From the NCBI GenBank assembly GCA_003218375.1, contig QHNH01000011.1, forward strand, positions 184,122-248,121: a stretch of 64,000 nucleotides of DNA, read 5' to 3'. Shown here piece after piece: positions 15,667 to 23,882 of this stretch (within the stretch, counting starts at the first letter, position 1; each line of letters begins with the position of its first letter). The position numbers and the translations under genes were made by a program. This stretch comes from Verrucomicrobiota bacterium. Lineage in GTDB: Bacteria > Verrucomicrobiota > Verrucomicrobiia > Chthoniobacterales > UBA10450. The notes under the pieces are model-generated. The model saw only the letters and a program-made list of their open reading frames with translations, was not told the DNA's origin and did no database searches.

Positions 15667-16827
15667 ATGAGCGGCGTGCCTGGCAAAGACAGGGAGCTCT
15701 TGTCCGTGTCGATTGCAGCCGGCCCTGCCGTAACTGCATTCCTGGATACGATCGGGTCTGCGAAGACGGGCCTTCTAACGAGCACACGAACGGATGCCTC
15801 AACAGGCGTCACCGTTTTCCACCTGCCGCCGGGGTCTAATCCAGACCGGATCGTCCATGAGATAAGACTGATCGCAGGGAAGCGCGCAATTGATCATCTG
15901 ATCATTGAGTGCGAACCGGACAGGCCTCCAATGGCTTATGCGTCGCTGTTTGCGGCCCCGGACAACCTTCCTCAAACCTTAAACGACGTTTCGAAGCTAA
16001 CGGCAACTGTCTTCGTTATCCAACCGGCCGACTTACTTGACGCGATTCTCGGGCGCAGAGCAAACTCGCTGCAAACCTGTTTCGTTGCGGAACAGATGGA
16101 GTTCGTTAGTCATATTTTTTTCGAGGCTGCATCGGGCGATCGCGACTTTGATCTAGCACGCTCGATCGCGCTGGCTCTTAACCCACGAACTAACGTATCG
16201 CCCCTGGACTCGGCTGCCGTCAAAAGGTGCTATGATCTTCCTGCCAGCTCATTTGATTTTGAGGCGGCTTTAAGCGGCGCCGGTTGGCGCCAAGTGCTCG
16301 ATGGCAAGGAACCAACCCTTACCGCAGATGACAGAATCACCGCGCTAGCGTATCGCGCCCGGCGACCGTTTCATCCCGGGCGGTTTTGGAATCTCCTCCA
16401 ACAGAACTTGGGCGGTGTTTTCCGGGCCAAAGGATTTTTCTGGCTGGCCACTCGCATGGATGAAGTCGGTGGACTCAACCTTGCCGGATCGGAGCTTCAC
16501 TGCGCATCGGCGGGCGCCTGGCGGGCGGCGCGCGATCAAAGCAGTCGCGCGGCCGAGATGCCTGAGCGCACCCGAAATGAATGGAAAGAGCCCTTCGGCG
16601 ATCGCCGGCAGACGTTTGCAATCATGGCGTTTGAAGCGAACCGACATACCCTTCAATCCCAGCTCGATGCCTGTCTGCTCACGGATGAAGAGATGGCTGA
16701 GGGCCCGGAACATTGGACGAGCTTCGCCGATCCATTTCCTTCCTGGTCCACTCACTCTCATCACCATCACGATCATGAATGCGACCACGATCATGATTCG
16801 GAAGAGCATGATTGTTGTCATCACTAA
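15667..16827 (+). CDS. CobW-like metallochaperone homologue lacking the P-loop, with His-rich tail
   Basis: I prefer the ATG at 15667 because the longer frame would overlap the subtilase by about 100 bases. The 386-residue product shows the CobW C-terminal domain clearly (YRARRPFHPGRFWNLL, GFFWLATRMDEVGGLNLAG, FGDRRQTFAIMAF) and ends in a His/Asp-rich tail (HSHHHHDHECDHDHDSEEHDCCHH in pieces) that should bind zinc or nickel. The N-terminal half, however, has SIAAGPAVTAFLDTIGSAK where CobW proteins have the GxxGxGKT nucleotide loop, and the CxCC metal motif is not seen. GTP hydrolysis is therefore doubtful. It may be a metal buffer or a binding subunit; its presence inside a signalling operon is unusual. 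Confidence 0.75.
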   Translation: MSGVPGKDRELLSVSIAAGPAVTAFLDTIGSAKTGLLTSTRTDASTGVTVFHLPPGSNPDRIVHEIRLIAGKRAIDHLIIECEPDRPPMAYASLFAAPDNLPQTLNDVSKLTATVFVIQPADLLDAILGRRANSLQTCFVAEQMEFVSHIFFEAASGDRDFDLARSIALALNPRTNVSPLDSAAVKRCYDLPASSFDFEAALSGAGWRQVLDGKEPTLTADDRITALAYRARRPFHPGRFWNLLQQNLGGVFRAKGFFWLATRMDEVGGLNLAGSELHCASAGAWRAARDQSSRAAEMPERTRNEWKEPFGDRRQTFAIMAFEANRHTLQSQLDACLLTDEEMAEGPEHWTSFADPFPSWSTHSHHHHDHECDHDHDSEEHDCCHH

Positions 16828-16920
16828 CCGGTTTCTGAGGCGCAGATATTTCTGGTCACCACGGTGACGCTCGGCTAATACGGGCCAAGCGCCGTTCCAA
16901 GAACGCGCTCTCTCTCTAAC

Positions 16921-18819
16921 GTGTCTGATCTGCCTGAAGTTAAGAATGTTCCCAGCGCGTCCGTCGCTCTCCACGAACTCTGGCGGCGGCGGACGGAGTG
17001 GATGGACGATATCGAAGCTGTCCGCGCCTTTGTAAAACGAGCGCTTTCCGCTGGCGAATTCCTCACAGCCTACGATGCGGCTCGCGCCGCGGTGGAAAAT
17101 CATCCGGATGACGACTGGCTCCACCAACGCATCGCTCTGGCCCTGGCCCAGATGGGATCATCGCGTCGCGCCCAGGATATTCTCAACGCGCTTGTCGCGA
17201 AAGATCCAACGAACCGCGAAACCTTAAGCATTCTGGGACGCACCTGCAAGGATCGATGGTGCGCAAACCCGGATAATGAACATTACTTGCGGCAAGCCTT
17301 CGACTACTATAACCGCGCTTTCGAACTTCCACCGCCTGATTCGTATCCAGGCATAAACGCAGCAACCATCGCGTTTCTCCTCAAGGAGACGGATAAGGCC
17401 AGTCGCATAGCTAAGACGGTCCTGGAAATCTGTCAGACGCAGCCGGACGACTACTGGAAGCACGCTACGGTCGCGGAAGCATTGGTTGTCCTGGGTGATG
17501 CTGAGGGGGCGAAACGCGCCTATCGCGCGGCCGTCGCCGCGGAAAGCGATAACTTGCGCGCTTTTTCTTCGACGCGAAAACAGGCCCGTGCCTTGTCCCG
17601 CCAACTTTATGGTAACGCCGATAGGTTCGACGACTGCTTCCCTATCCCGAAGCTGGTTGTCTTTTCCGGTCACATGATCGATGCGCCTGATCGACGCAAT
17701 CCACGGTTTCCCATGGCAAAGGAGAGCGAGGTAAAGGAACTCCTGGAGAAGCAACTGGCTGCCATGAATGCAGGCATAGGATTCGCAAGTGCTGCTTCCG
17801 GCTCGGACATCCTGTTCCTGGAAGCTATGCTGGCGCGCGGCGGTACGATTCATCTCGTGCTGCCGTGGCCCGCTGAAGAATTCGAAAAAACGAGCGTCGC
17901 CATCGCGCCCGAAGGAGCATGGGTCGAGCGCTTCCATAAAGTCCTGGCTCAAGCTGCGTCCATTCGCGTCCTGGGCGAACTTTATATGCCCGGCAGCGCC
18001 ACGGGCTTCGAATACTGCAACCTTGCCATGAACGGTCTGGCGCGGCTCTTCGCCCGATCGCTCGACCTGGAGATAACGCCGTTAGCAGTGTGGGATGGAT
18101 TCGCCGGCGCGCCCGGAGGAACTGGATCCTTCGTCCGTTATTGGCGGAAGCACCGCGTGCCAGTAAAGGTTGTCCCGATAGCTACAAAACCTCCTTCGAT
18201 GTTGACTGGATCCGAAACCTTCGAGATAGACGCGGACGATAGCGACGACGAATTTGAGGCATGGGTGCGCGCGTCTGGTCGCCAGGAAATCAAGGCCATC
18301 ATGTTTGCGGACGTGGTGGGTTACAGCAAGCTGCCGGAAACGGTAATCCCAAAATACGTTGCCCAGTTTAACCAAAGGGTCTCGAGACTTATGGCGGATA
18401 GCTCGGCGGCGCCCATCAACGTCAATACCTGGGGTGACGGGCTCTTCTTCGTCTTCAATGGAGTTGAGGACGCAGGCCGGTTTGCCCTCGACTTACGAGA
18501 CCTGGTTATAAACACAGACTGGATGGACCTGGGTCTTCCTCGCCAGTTGAGCATCCGAATCGGCGTGCATGCCGGTCCCGTTTACGTGAACTTTGATCCT
18601 GTCGTCCGGGAAATCTCTTTCACCGGCGCCCATGTGAGTCGTGCGGCGCGGATAGAACCTATTACCCACGAAGGAGAAGTCTTTGCGAGCGAAGAATTCG
18701 CGGCGTTGGCCGCAGCAGACCAGTCGAAAGGATTCAGTTGCGATCTGGTCGGAACTACTGCGCTGGCGAAAAGCTACGGTTTATTCCGAGTTTACAGCCT
18801 GGAACGCTCGTCAGCGTAA
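16921..18819 (+). CDS. TPR / SLOG-like / class III nucleotidyl cyclase protein
   Basis: The 632-residue protein starts at a GTG. Residues about 1-220 are helical repeats of the TPR or TRAFs-binding (DUF4071) type. The middle, about 235-420, begins KLVVFSGHMIDAPDR and continues SAASGSDILFLEAML and IHLVLPWPAEEFEKTSV, resembling a Rossmann-like SLOG nucleotide-sensing domain. The C-terminal domain is a class III adenylate/guanylate cyclase: IMFADVVGYSKL with metal Asp464 and TWGDGLFFVF with metal Asp506, then IRIGVHAGPVY. No membrane segment is seen. The likely job is to make a cyclic nucleotide when the SLOG domain senses a nucleotide ligand or the TPR region binds a partner. It closes the plus-strand operon and overlaps the end of the convergent SLOG-like gene. 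Confidence 0.85.
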   Translation: MSDLPEVKNVPSASVALHELWRRRTEWMDDIEAVRAFVKRALSAGEFLTAYDAARAAVENHPDDDWLHQRIALALAQMGSSRRAQDILNALVAKDPTNRETLSILGRTCKDRWCANPDNEHYLRQAFDYYNRAFELPPPDSYPGINAATIAFLLKETDKASRIAKTVLEICQTQPDDYWKHATVAEALVVLGDAEGAKRAYRAAVAAESDNLRAFSSTRKQARALSRQLYGNADRFDDCFPIPKLVVFSGHMIDAPDRRNPRFPMAKESEVKELLEKQLAAMNAGIGFASAASGSDILFLEAMLARGGTIHLVLPWPAEEFEKTSVAIAPEGAWVERFHKVLAQAASIRVLGELYMPGSATGFEYCNLAMNGLARLFARSLDLEITPLAVWDGFAGAPGGTGSFVRYWRKHRVPVKVVPIATKPPSMLTGSETFEIDADDSDDEFEAWVRASGRQEIKAIMFADVVGYSKLPETVIPKYVAQFNQRVSRLMADSSAAPINVNTWGDGLFFVFNGVEDAGRFALDLRDLVINTDWMDLGLPRQLSIRIGVHAGPVYVNFDPVVREISFTGAHVSRAARIEPITHEGEVFASEEFAALAAADQSKGFSCDLVGTTALAKSYGLFRVYSLERSSA

Positions 18820-19500
18820 CCCGGGCGCCTCTCCAGGCAATTCTCCGATTATCTCAACGCGCGGTCGCGCCGCGCCCTCAGCAGTTTCTCGCGGAGTAAC
18901 AATATGAATCGTCCCGACATAACCGAAGACATCGGGCGACGTTCCTTTCTCCTCGGCAACCCTGAGCCAGTATTCGCGACGCTTCTTTACCCAGGCGGTC
19001 CCTCCTACTTTCTCATTGTCACGTCCATCCCAAAGCAGGATCAAAACGTGGCTGGTTCGTGCTATCAAATCGCCGACCGCCGCGTATCTCTGCGCGCGCC
19101 CGTTGCTGTCCGAGGACGAAGATGGATTTGGCGAGTCTTCGCTTACTTCCCACTGCGAATTCGCCGCGACGAGCAATCGCCGAAATTCACTTAGCGACTC
19201 CGCCGTCGTGAAGTCCCGTTCGTACTCCTGCTGCGCCATGGGCAACGGCACGACGAGTTTGACTCCACAAGTGAGCGCCACCTCCGCGGCTACTCGGTCA
19301 GCGCCTTCAGCGAGCGGGCTTATCAATTCGAAGGCAGCGTTTGGATACGCCGAGCGAAACCGGTCAAAAACAGTGTGAAGCTGTTTTCGCAGCTCAGGCA
19401 AATCCGTCCGGACGAGATCGCGATGTCCGCTGACTCCGAAAACAAAGGGGGCCTGGTTCGCTGCGAGTTCCAAGATCGTGTCTTTGTTTTGCTCACTCAT
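18811..19500 (-). CDS. SLOG-like nucleotide-sensor protein
   Basis: The 229-residue protein has FVFGVSGHRDL near the start, ELISPLAEGADRVAAEVAL, KLVVPLPMAQQEYERDF and later HVLILLWDG, the layout of the SLOG/LOG-type Rossmann fold that binds nucleotides or nucleotide-derived second messengers. The same GH(R/M)...P(L/W)P...Y/F pattern appears in the middle domain of the adjacent cyclase protein. It is convergent with that gene and overlaps its end by nine bases. No membrane or signal sequence. I infer a stand-alone sensor or effector for the same nucleotide signal. Confidence 0.7.
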   Translation of the reverse strand: MSEQNKDTILELAANQAPFVFGVSGHRDLVRTDLPELRKQLHTVFDRFRSAYPNAAFELISPLAEGADRVAAEVALTCGVKLVVPLPMAQQEYERDFTTAESLSEFRRLLVAANSQWEVSEDSPNPSSSSDSNGRAQRYAAVGDLIARTSHVLILLWDGRDNEKVGGTAWVKKRREYWLRVAEEKGTSPDVFGYVGTIHIVTPRETAEGAARPRVEIIGELPGEAPGLR

Positions 19501-19610
19501 CGATTTTGTCTTATCAACCAGACAACGAAGCTACAAGGAACCTGTTGCGCGATTAATTTCCGCGGTTTTTCGCCTGCAAATTGGCGAGCGTGGGCCGTCA
19601 TCATCGGACC

Positions 19611-19901
19611 ATGCTTGATGCCGGCAAAACAATCTCGGCGCCAGCTAGCTCGCGCCCTGAAGAAGAGTTATCAGCGCTTCCGATCTGGGCCGTCACCCTC
19701 GGCATCTTCGCTCTCCTCACGTTCGGACTCACGGCGGTGCCTTCGATCATCTGCGGCCATCTCGCGCTGGCCAGAACGCGGTCGACCGACCCGGGCTCAT
19801 TAGCGAAATCAGTTGCGCTGGCAGGGCTCGTAATCGGCTATGCCGGCGCGGCCCTTTTCGGAACGTGGATCGCCGTCCTGTCGCGACATCTTTTCCAATA
19901 G
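19611..19901 (+). CDS. Small DUF4190-like membrane protein
   Basis: From the ATG at 19611 the product has 96 residues with two membrane helices (about 24-46 and 68-92). PSIICGHLALARTRS followed by VALAGLVIGYAG matches the DUF4190-type double-helix membrane module. A TTG start 30 bases upstream is possible. Function unknown; it sits alone between two minus-strand genes. Confidence 0.65.
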   Translation: MLDAGKTISAPASSRPEEELSALPIWAVTLGIFALLTFGLTAVPSIICGHLALARTRSTDPGSLAKSVALAGLVIGYAGAALFGTWIAVLSRHLFQ

Positions 19902-19915
19902 TTTATCGCGCCGAG

Positions 19916-20572
19916 TTAATGCGCGTCTGCGAACGGGAAAATCAATGCCCCCGGCTTTTCGGTGGAAAAATTGACGACCCGGGCCGAATCGCGCCACTCG
20001 AATCCCACCACCATTCGCATCACGCCGGCGACTTCCGCATTCGCCTTGGGCGCACGCAGCGCCGCCTCCTTGTCGTAATTCGCCTTGCCGATTAACTCGC
20101 GCAATCTGCTGGCTTGGAACTTAATGATCCTTGCTCCCCTCGCCTTCTGCATCGCACTCACCAGTTCGTGAATTTCGCGGCCCTCCTTGGAACCCGGTGC
20201 AAAGAACAAAACGAAGATTTCGAGTGGCCCGTTATCGTTCACCCAATTCCAGGAAACCGGCGCCCTCGGCAAGAGAGCTTCTTTTCCTGGACTGAGGTCG
20301 ACATATTGAGGCAGCCAGCCGGGGACCAGCTCCCCGCTTTTTAGGAACGGACTCACAAGCACCTCGCAGCCTGCCGTGGCATCGAGGTGCGCCACAATTT
20401 TCTGGTTCCCGCCCGCTGTGCTCGCTGGGCGAAGGGCCTCTTCATCTCCGTTCGCGATGTTCACGATCGCAAGGCAGGCCCGGCCGTTCGGCTTGCTTTT
20501 ATCGATCGCCTGCGAAAGCGCCGCCGCAGAGCCGAGACATAGGACGGCCGTTATCAAGAAAACGCTTTTCAC
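19916..20572 (-). CDS. Secreted protein, paralogue of the 25991-26680 product
   Basis: The 218-residue protein has a signal peptide (MKSVFLITAVLCLGSAAALSQA) and a beta-rich body. It shares layout and phrases with the product at 25991-26680: FVLFFAPGSKE / YVLFLASGSKE, LRELIGKA / LKELIGRL, and SARVVNFSTEKPGALI / FARSVNFSADRPGVLV. The domain looks DUF4384-like, a fold often found near CHAT proteins, but I am not sure. It is the last gene of the minus-strand conflict-type operon, 52 bases after the CHAT gene, and should be periplasmic or surface-exposed. Confidence 0.78.
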   Translation of the reverse strand: MKSVFLITAVLCLGSAAALSQAIDKSKPNGRACLAIVNIANGDEEALRPASTAGGNQKIVAHLDATAGCEVLVSPFLKSGELVPGWLPQYVDLSPGKEALLPRAPVSWNWVNDNGPLEIFVLFFAPGSKEGREIHELVSAMQKARGARIIKFQASRLRELIGKANYDKEAALRAPKANAEVAGVMRMVVGFEWRDSARVVNFSTEKPGALIFPFADAH

Positions 20573-20623
20573 GCGCCGACTATGGCGAATGACCCTCTAC
20601 CAAGTCGAGTTCGAAATCCGGCC

Positions 20624-23600
20624 CTACCGCCAATCGCCCATAAGAACAAACGGCGCCCAGTAGAGCGGGCGGGAAAACTTTGCGCTCTTCAGGAGCTTGA
20701 GCTGGGCGCTTTGCAGGGCCGCCGCTTTCGACGCGCCGCCTGCCAGCTGACGATAGAATTCCACCATAAACTCCTTGGTGCTCTCGTCGCCCACACTCCA
20801 CAAGCTCGCCAACACCGTTGTTGCTCCCGCGCTCGAAAAGGCATGCGCCAACGTGGTGACTTCACCGCCATCAGGCTCTTTGTTCCCGACTGCGGTTTGG
20901 CACGCCGACAAGGTAACGAGGTCTACTTTGTTAAAAGGGAGGCCGCCAATTTCCCCCAAGGTTAGCTGGGCTGACTCAGGAGACCCACCCGCAGCTAACT
21001 GAATGTAGCTATCCAGAGGTGTTGAGGCATTGAGGATGCCATGGGTCGCGAAGTGAACGATGCGCTTACTTAGCTTGTCCGGCGCTTCCAAGGTTTTCTT
21101 AGTTACATCCGGTCCGAAAAATACGTCCGTGGAGGGAAAGACCTGGGCGATTCCTTTGACCTCCGCCTCGGCCGAAGGCAGGTTTGCCCCGGTGGGATTG
21201 CCAAACGCTACCATCCCCTGGGTCGCTTTCTCCTCATCGGGCGGCTGGACCGCGTTCATCACGTCTGCTGCGGTTAAGTAGACGATCTGCTTATCCTCGA
21301 TCAGATAGCTTACCTCGCCGCTGGTATTCTTTTTCGCCAGGGCCTGCATGGGAAGGTAATAGAGGAGGCCATTGGGGATGAACGCGATCACCTTGAACGA
21401 AGCAAGATCTGCTTCGACGGGGGCAATCAGCGTATCGTAAAGGGCCACGAGGTTCTTTGTCAGCGGTGCGCCGCTTTCACCGGTCGTGATTTGTTTGCGC
21501 ACAGCCAGGATCCTTTTGAACAGGTCCGCTGGCTTGCCCGGAGCGATGAGGATCTTCATGCTCGTCTTCGTGACAAGAAAAACGTACAGCTCCTCCCCCA
21601 GCGGCGCGTACTGGATAAGCATCACTTCCGGCGGGATGCGCTTTTGCGCCTTTTTCAGCGATTCCGGATTGAGCGTCATGAATTTTTCCCAGTGCGGATT
21701 GGTGGCCTTGATCTGCTCGTTAAGTCGAAAACATTCAGCCTGGGTAGAAGCCACGACCCGGCTTAGGTTCTCGAGCTTGGCCTTGTCCTGCTGCTCTTTC
21801 GGCTTGGCCTGCTCACTGTCGCGTTGCGCCGTAGCAGCCTTGAGCTTGTTCTCCTCACCGCTTGCTTTCTCGAGCAAAGCCTGAACGGCCTTGTCTTCGC
21901 TCTTCATGCTGGAAAGGCGGAGTGAGTCTTGGAGTTTCTTCGATTTTGCCCGGTTAAGGTAATCGAATGCGTCCTCCGGTCGATTCAGCTTGATCAGGAT
22001 GCGAACGATCCGTTCGTAGGGACGATAGTTCCGCTTCACGTCAGCGAACGCGGCCTCAGACGCTGCCGTTGCCCGCACACCTTCGACCAGTTTTACCGCT
22101 TCCTGGTAGGCTTCCAGCGCTTTGGCGTTTTCTCCTTTCGCCTCGAGGATCTCGCCGGTTATCCCCAGAGTAGCGATCCGATCGCTCACCGAGCCGGTCC
22201 TGGCATCAGCCTTCTGCGCTTCTTCAATCAACCTTTTTGCTTCGTCGAGCTTACTCTGTTTGACCCGAATCGAGGCAAACGTCCGCGCTGCACCCGAAAC
22301 CGCCGCAAGGTTTCCCGTCTTGCGCGCCAGGAGCAGTGCTTCTTCCGCGCGATTAGCTGCCTCATCGAACTTCTCTTCATCCCGTGCGATAACCGCCAGG
22401 AAGCCGGTCGACGTGACGACGCTGTTTAACTTGTGCGCGGCGGCAAAGATTTGCCTGGTTTGTTCCACAAGGTGGCGCGCGCCCAATAGGTCTCCTTTCA
22501 CATAGGCAAGGTCGGCTGCCTGGGTTAGCGATTGTGCCGTCCAGTCATCCTGTCCGATGCTTCGCTTGATTGCGATTGTTTCGTTTAGCTCCTTTGAAGC
22601 AAGGTCGACTTCGCCGCTTTCGGTATGCAACGAGGCCAGGTCGCCCAGGACGCGCGCGCGAATCCGCGCCCGGAAGATCTCGAAGACATTAATGTAGCCG
22701 CCCTTAGGGAGTTCCTCGCCCACCTTCAGAGCTTTCTCATAGTTAGTCGAAGCGTCCTTAAGGTTGCCTTCTTCCTGACTTATCTCGCCCAGGTTCACCA
22801 GAGCCATGGCTTGCGCCATGGCATCGAGCGCGATCTTCATGTCCCGGGTCTGGGCCTGCATTTCTTCGTGCTTGGCAAGTTCCTCCTTGGTCATGGCCGC
22901 CTTCTGCTCGGGAGAGTAGTAACGATCTTCATCAAGCGCCTTCCTTCGCACCGCGACGGAGGCCTCGAGACTGGCCAATGCCTGCTGATAATAATCCCGC
23001 GCCTTTCTCAGATCGCCGAGGTTATAGGCGTACATTCGCGCCAGAGAACTTAAGCTTTCCTCCAGCTTGCGTTCGGCCATCTCCTCAGGTAAGGCGCGCC
23101 GCAAGGAAAGGGCTTCCAGGCCATTCTTTTCGGCCTTCTCAAAAAGAGCCAGATCGGCCTGCGCGCTGGCCACTCTTTCAAGGGCAGTCGCCAGTTGCGC
23201 TGTCTTTTCGTTGACCTCGTCCTTCGGTGCCTTGGCCTTTTGGAGGTAGGTCATTTCCAACCGGCGAATCTCCAGCTCGCGTTCGCAATACTTCAACAGG
23301 CCCTCCGCGTCGTTATTGTCTCGAGCAACCTGCTCCAGGCTCGTGACGGAGTTATAGCGATCGAGGTAGCGGTTCTTCTCCCATCCGTGGATAAGCTTGC
23401 GCAGAATCTCTTTCTTGGATTCCTCGGCCGTGGCCAGCTGGTCCTGGAGCTTCTTGATTTGCCCATCGACTTTACCATCGAGTTCGGCCGCGGTCGTTCG
23501 ATGATACTCTTCCCAGTAACCGCGCGCGTTAACGTGGCTGTCTTCCTTTAGCTTCGCGCTGGTCGCGAACCAGGTCGCGGCCTCATCGAACTTGCCCGCA

Positions 23601-23872
23601 TCAAAGGCCAGCCACGCAATATCCGACTCGATTTGCATGGCGTTCTTCGCGGCGTCGGTCCGTTCCTTTGTATTTTGCTTCGCCGCGGCGCGATCAGCGT
23701 CAATCTTCTTGAATTGCGTCTCCAGCTCAGTCCTATCCGGTTTCGCCGGGGCTGGTTTCGCCTCTTCAGAAAAAATGGCTGAAGGAATCGCGAGACTAAC
23801 CGATAAAAGGACAATAAGGACCAGGCGGCCAAGCAGTGTCATCGCGCTGTTGAAAACGTTGTCCCGGGTCAT
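20624..23872 (-). CDS. CHAT-domain caspase-like protein with TPR repeats and signal peptide
   Basis: The 1082-residue protein starts with a signal peptide or anchor (LVLIVLLSVSLAIPSAIF), continues with coiled-coil and many tetratricopeptide repeats (about 100-660), and ends in a CHAT domain (about 800-1082). The clan CD cysteine-protease dyad is present: His944 in HFATHG and Cys991 in LSACQT. The end reads YWAPFVLMGDWR, typical of CHAT. CHAT proteins are caspase/separase relatives; some are activated by partner proteins and cleave them. The export signal places this one in the periplasm, unlike the cytosolic CHAT proteases of defence systems. It is 10 bases downstream of the CHASE2 cyclase gene. 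Confidence 0.92.
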   Translation of the reverse strand: MTRDNVFNSAMTLLGRLVLIVLLSVSLAIPSAIFSEEAKPAPAKPDRTELETQFKKIDADRAAAKQNTKERTDAAKNAMQIESDIAWLAFDAGKFDEAATWFATSAKLKEDSHVNARGYWEEYHRTTAAELDGKVDGQIKKLQDQLATAEESKKEILRKLIHGWEKNRYLDRYNSVTSLEQVARDNNDAEGLLKYCERELEIRRLEMTYLQKAKAPKDEVNEKTAQLATALERVASAQADLALFEKAEKNGLEALSLRRALPEEMAERKLEESLSSLARMYAYNLGDLRKARDYYQQALASLEASVAVRRKALDEDRYYSPEQKAAMTKEELAKHEEMQAQTRDMKIALDAMAQAMALVNLGEISQEEGNLKDASTNYEKALKVGEELPKGGYINVFEIFRARIRARVLGDLASLHTESGEVDLASKELNETIAIKRSIGQDDWTAQSLTQAADLAYVKGDLLGARHLVEQTRQIFAAAHKLNSVVTSTGFLAVIARDEEKFDEAANRAEEALLLARKTGNLAAVSGAARTFASIRVKQSKLDEAKRLIEEAQKADARTGSVSDRIATLGITGEILEAKGENAKALEAYQEAVKLVEGVRATAASEAAFADVKRNYRPYERIVRILIKLNRPEDAFDYLNRAKSKKLQDSLRLSSMKSEDKAVQALLEKASGEENKLKAATAQRDSEQAKPKEQQDKAKLENLSRVVASTQAECFRLNEQIKATNPHWEKFMTLNPESLKKAQKRIPPEVMLIQYAPLGEELYVFLVTKTSMKILIAPGKPADLFKRILAVRKQITTGESGAPLTKNLVALYDTLIAPVEADLASFKVIAFIPNGLLYYLPMQALAKKNTSGEVSYLIEDKQIVYLTAADVMNAVQPPDEEKATQGMVAFGNPTGANLPSAEAEVKGIAQVFPSTDVFFGPDVTKKTLEAPDKLSKRIVHFATHGILNASTPLDSYIQLAAGGSPESAQLTLGEIGGLPFNKVDLVTLSACQTAVGNKEPDGGEVTTLAHAFSSAGATTVLASLWSVGDESTKEFMVEFYRQLAGGASKAAALQSAQLKLLKSAKFSRPLYWAPFVLMGDWR

Positions 23873-23882
23873 GTGTGCAATC

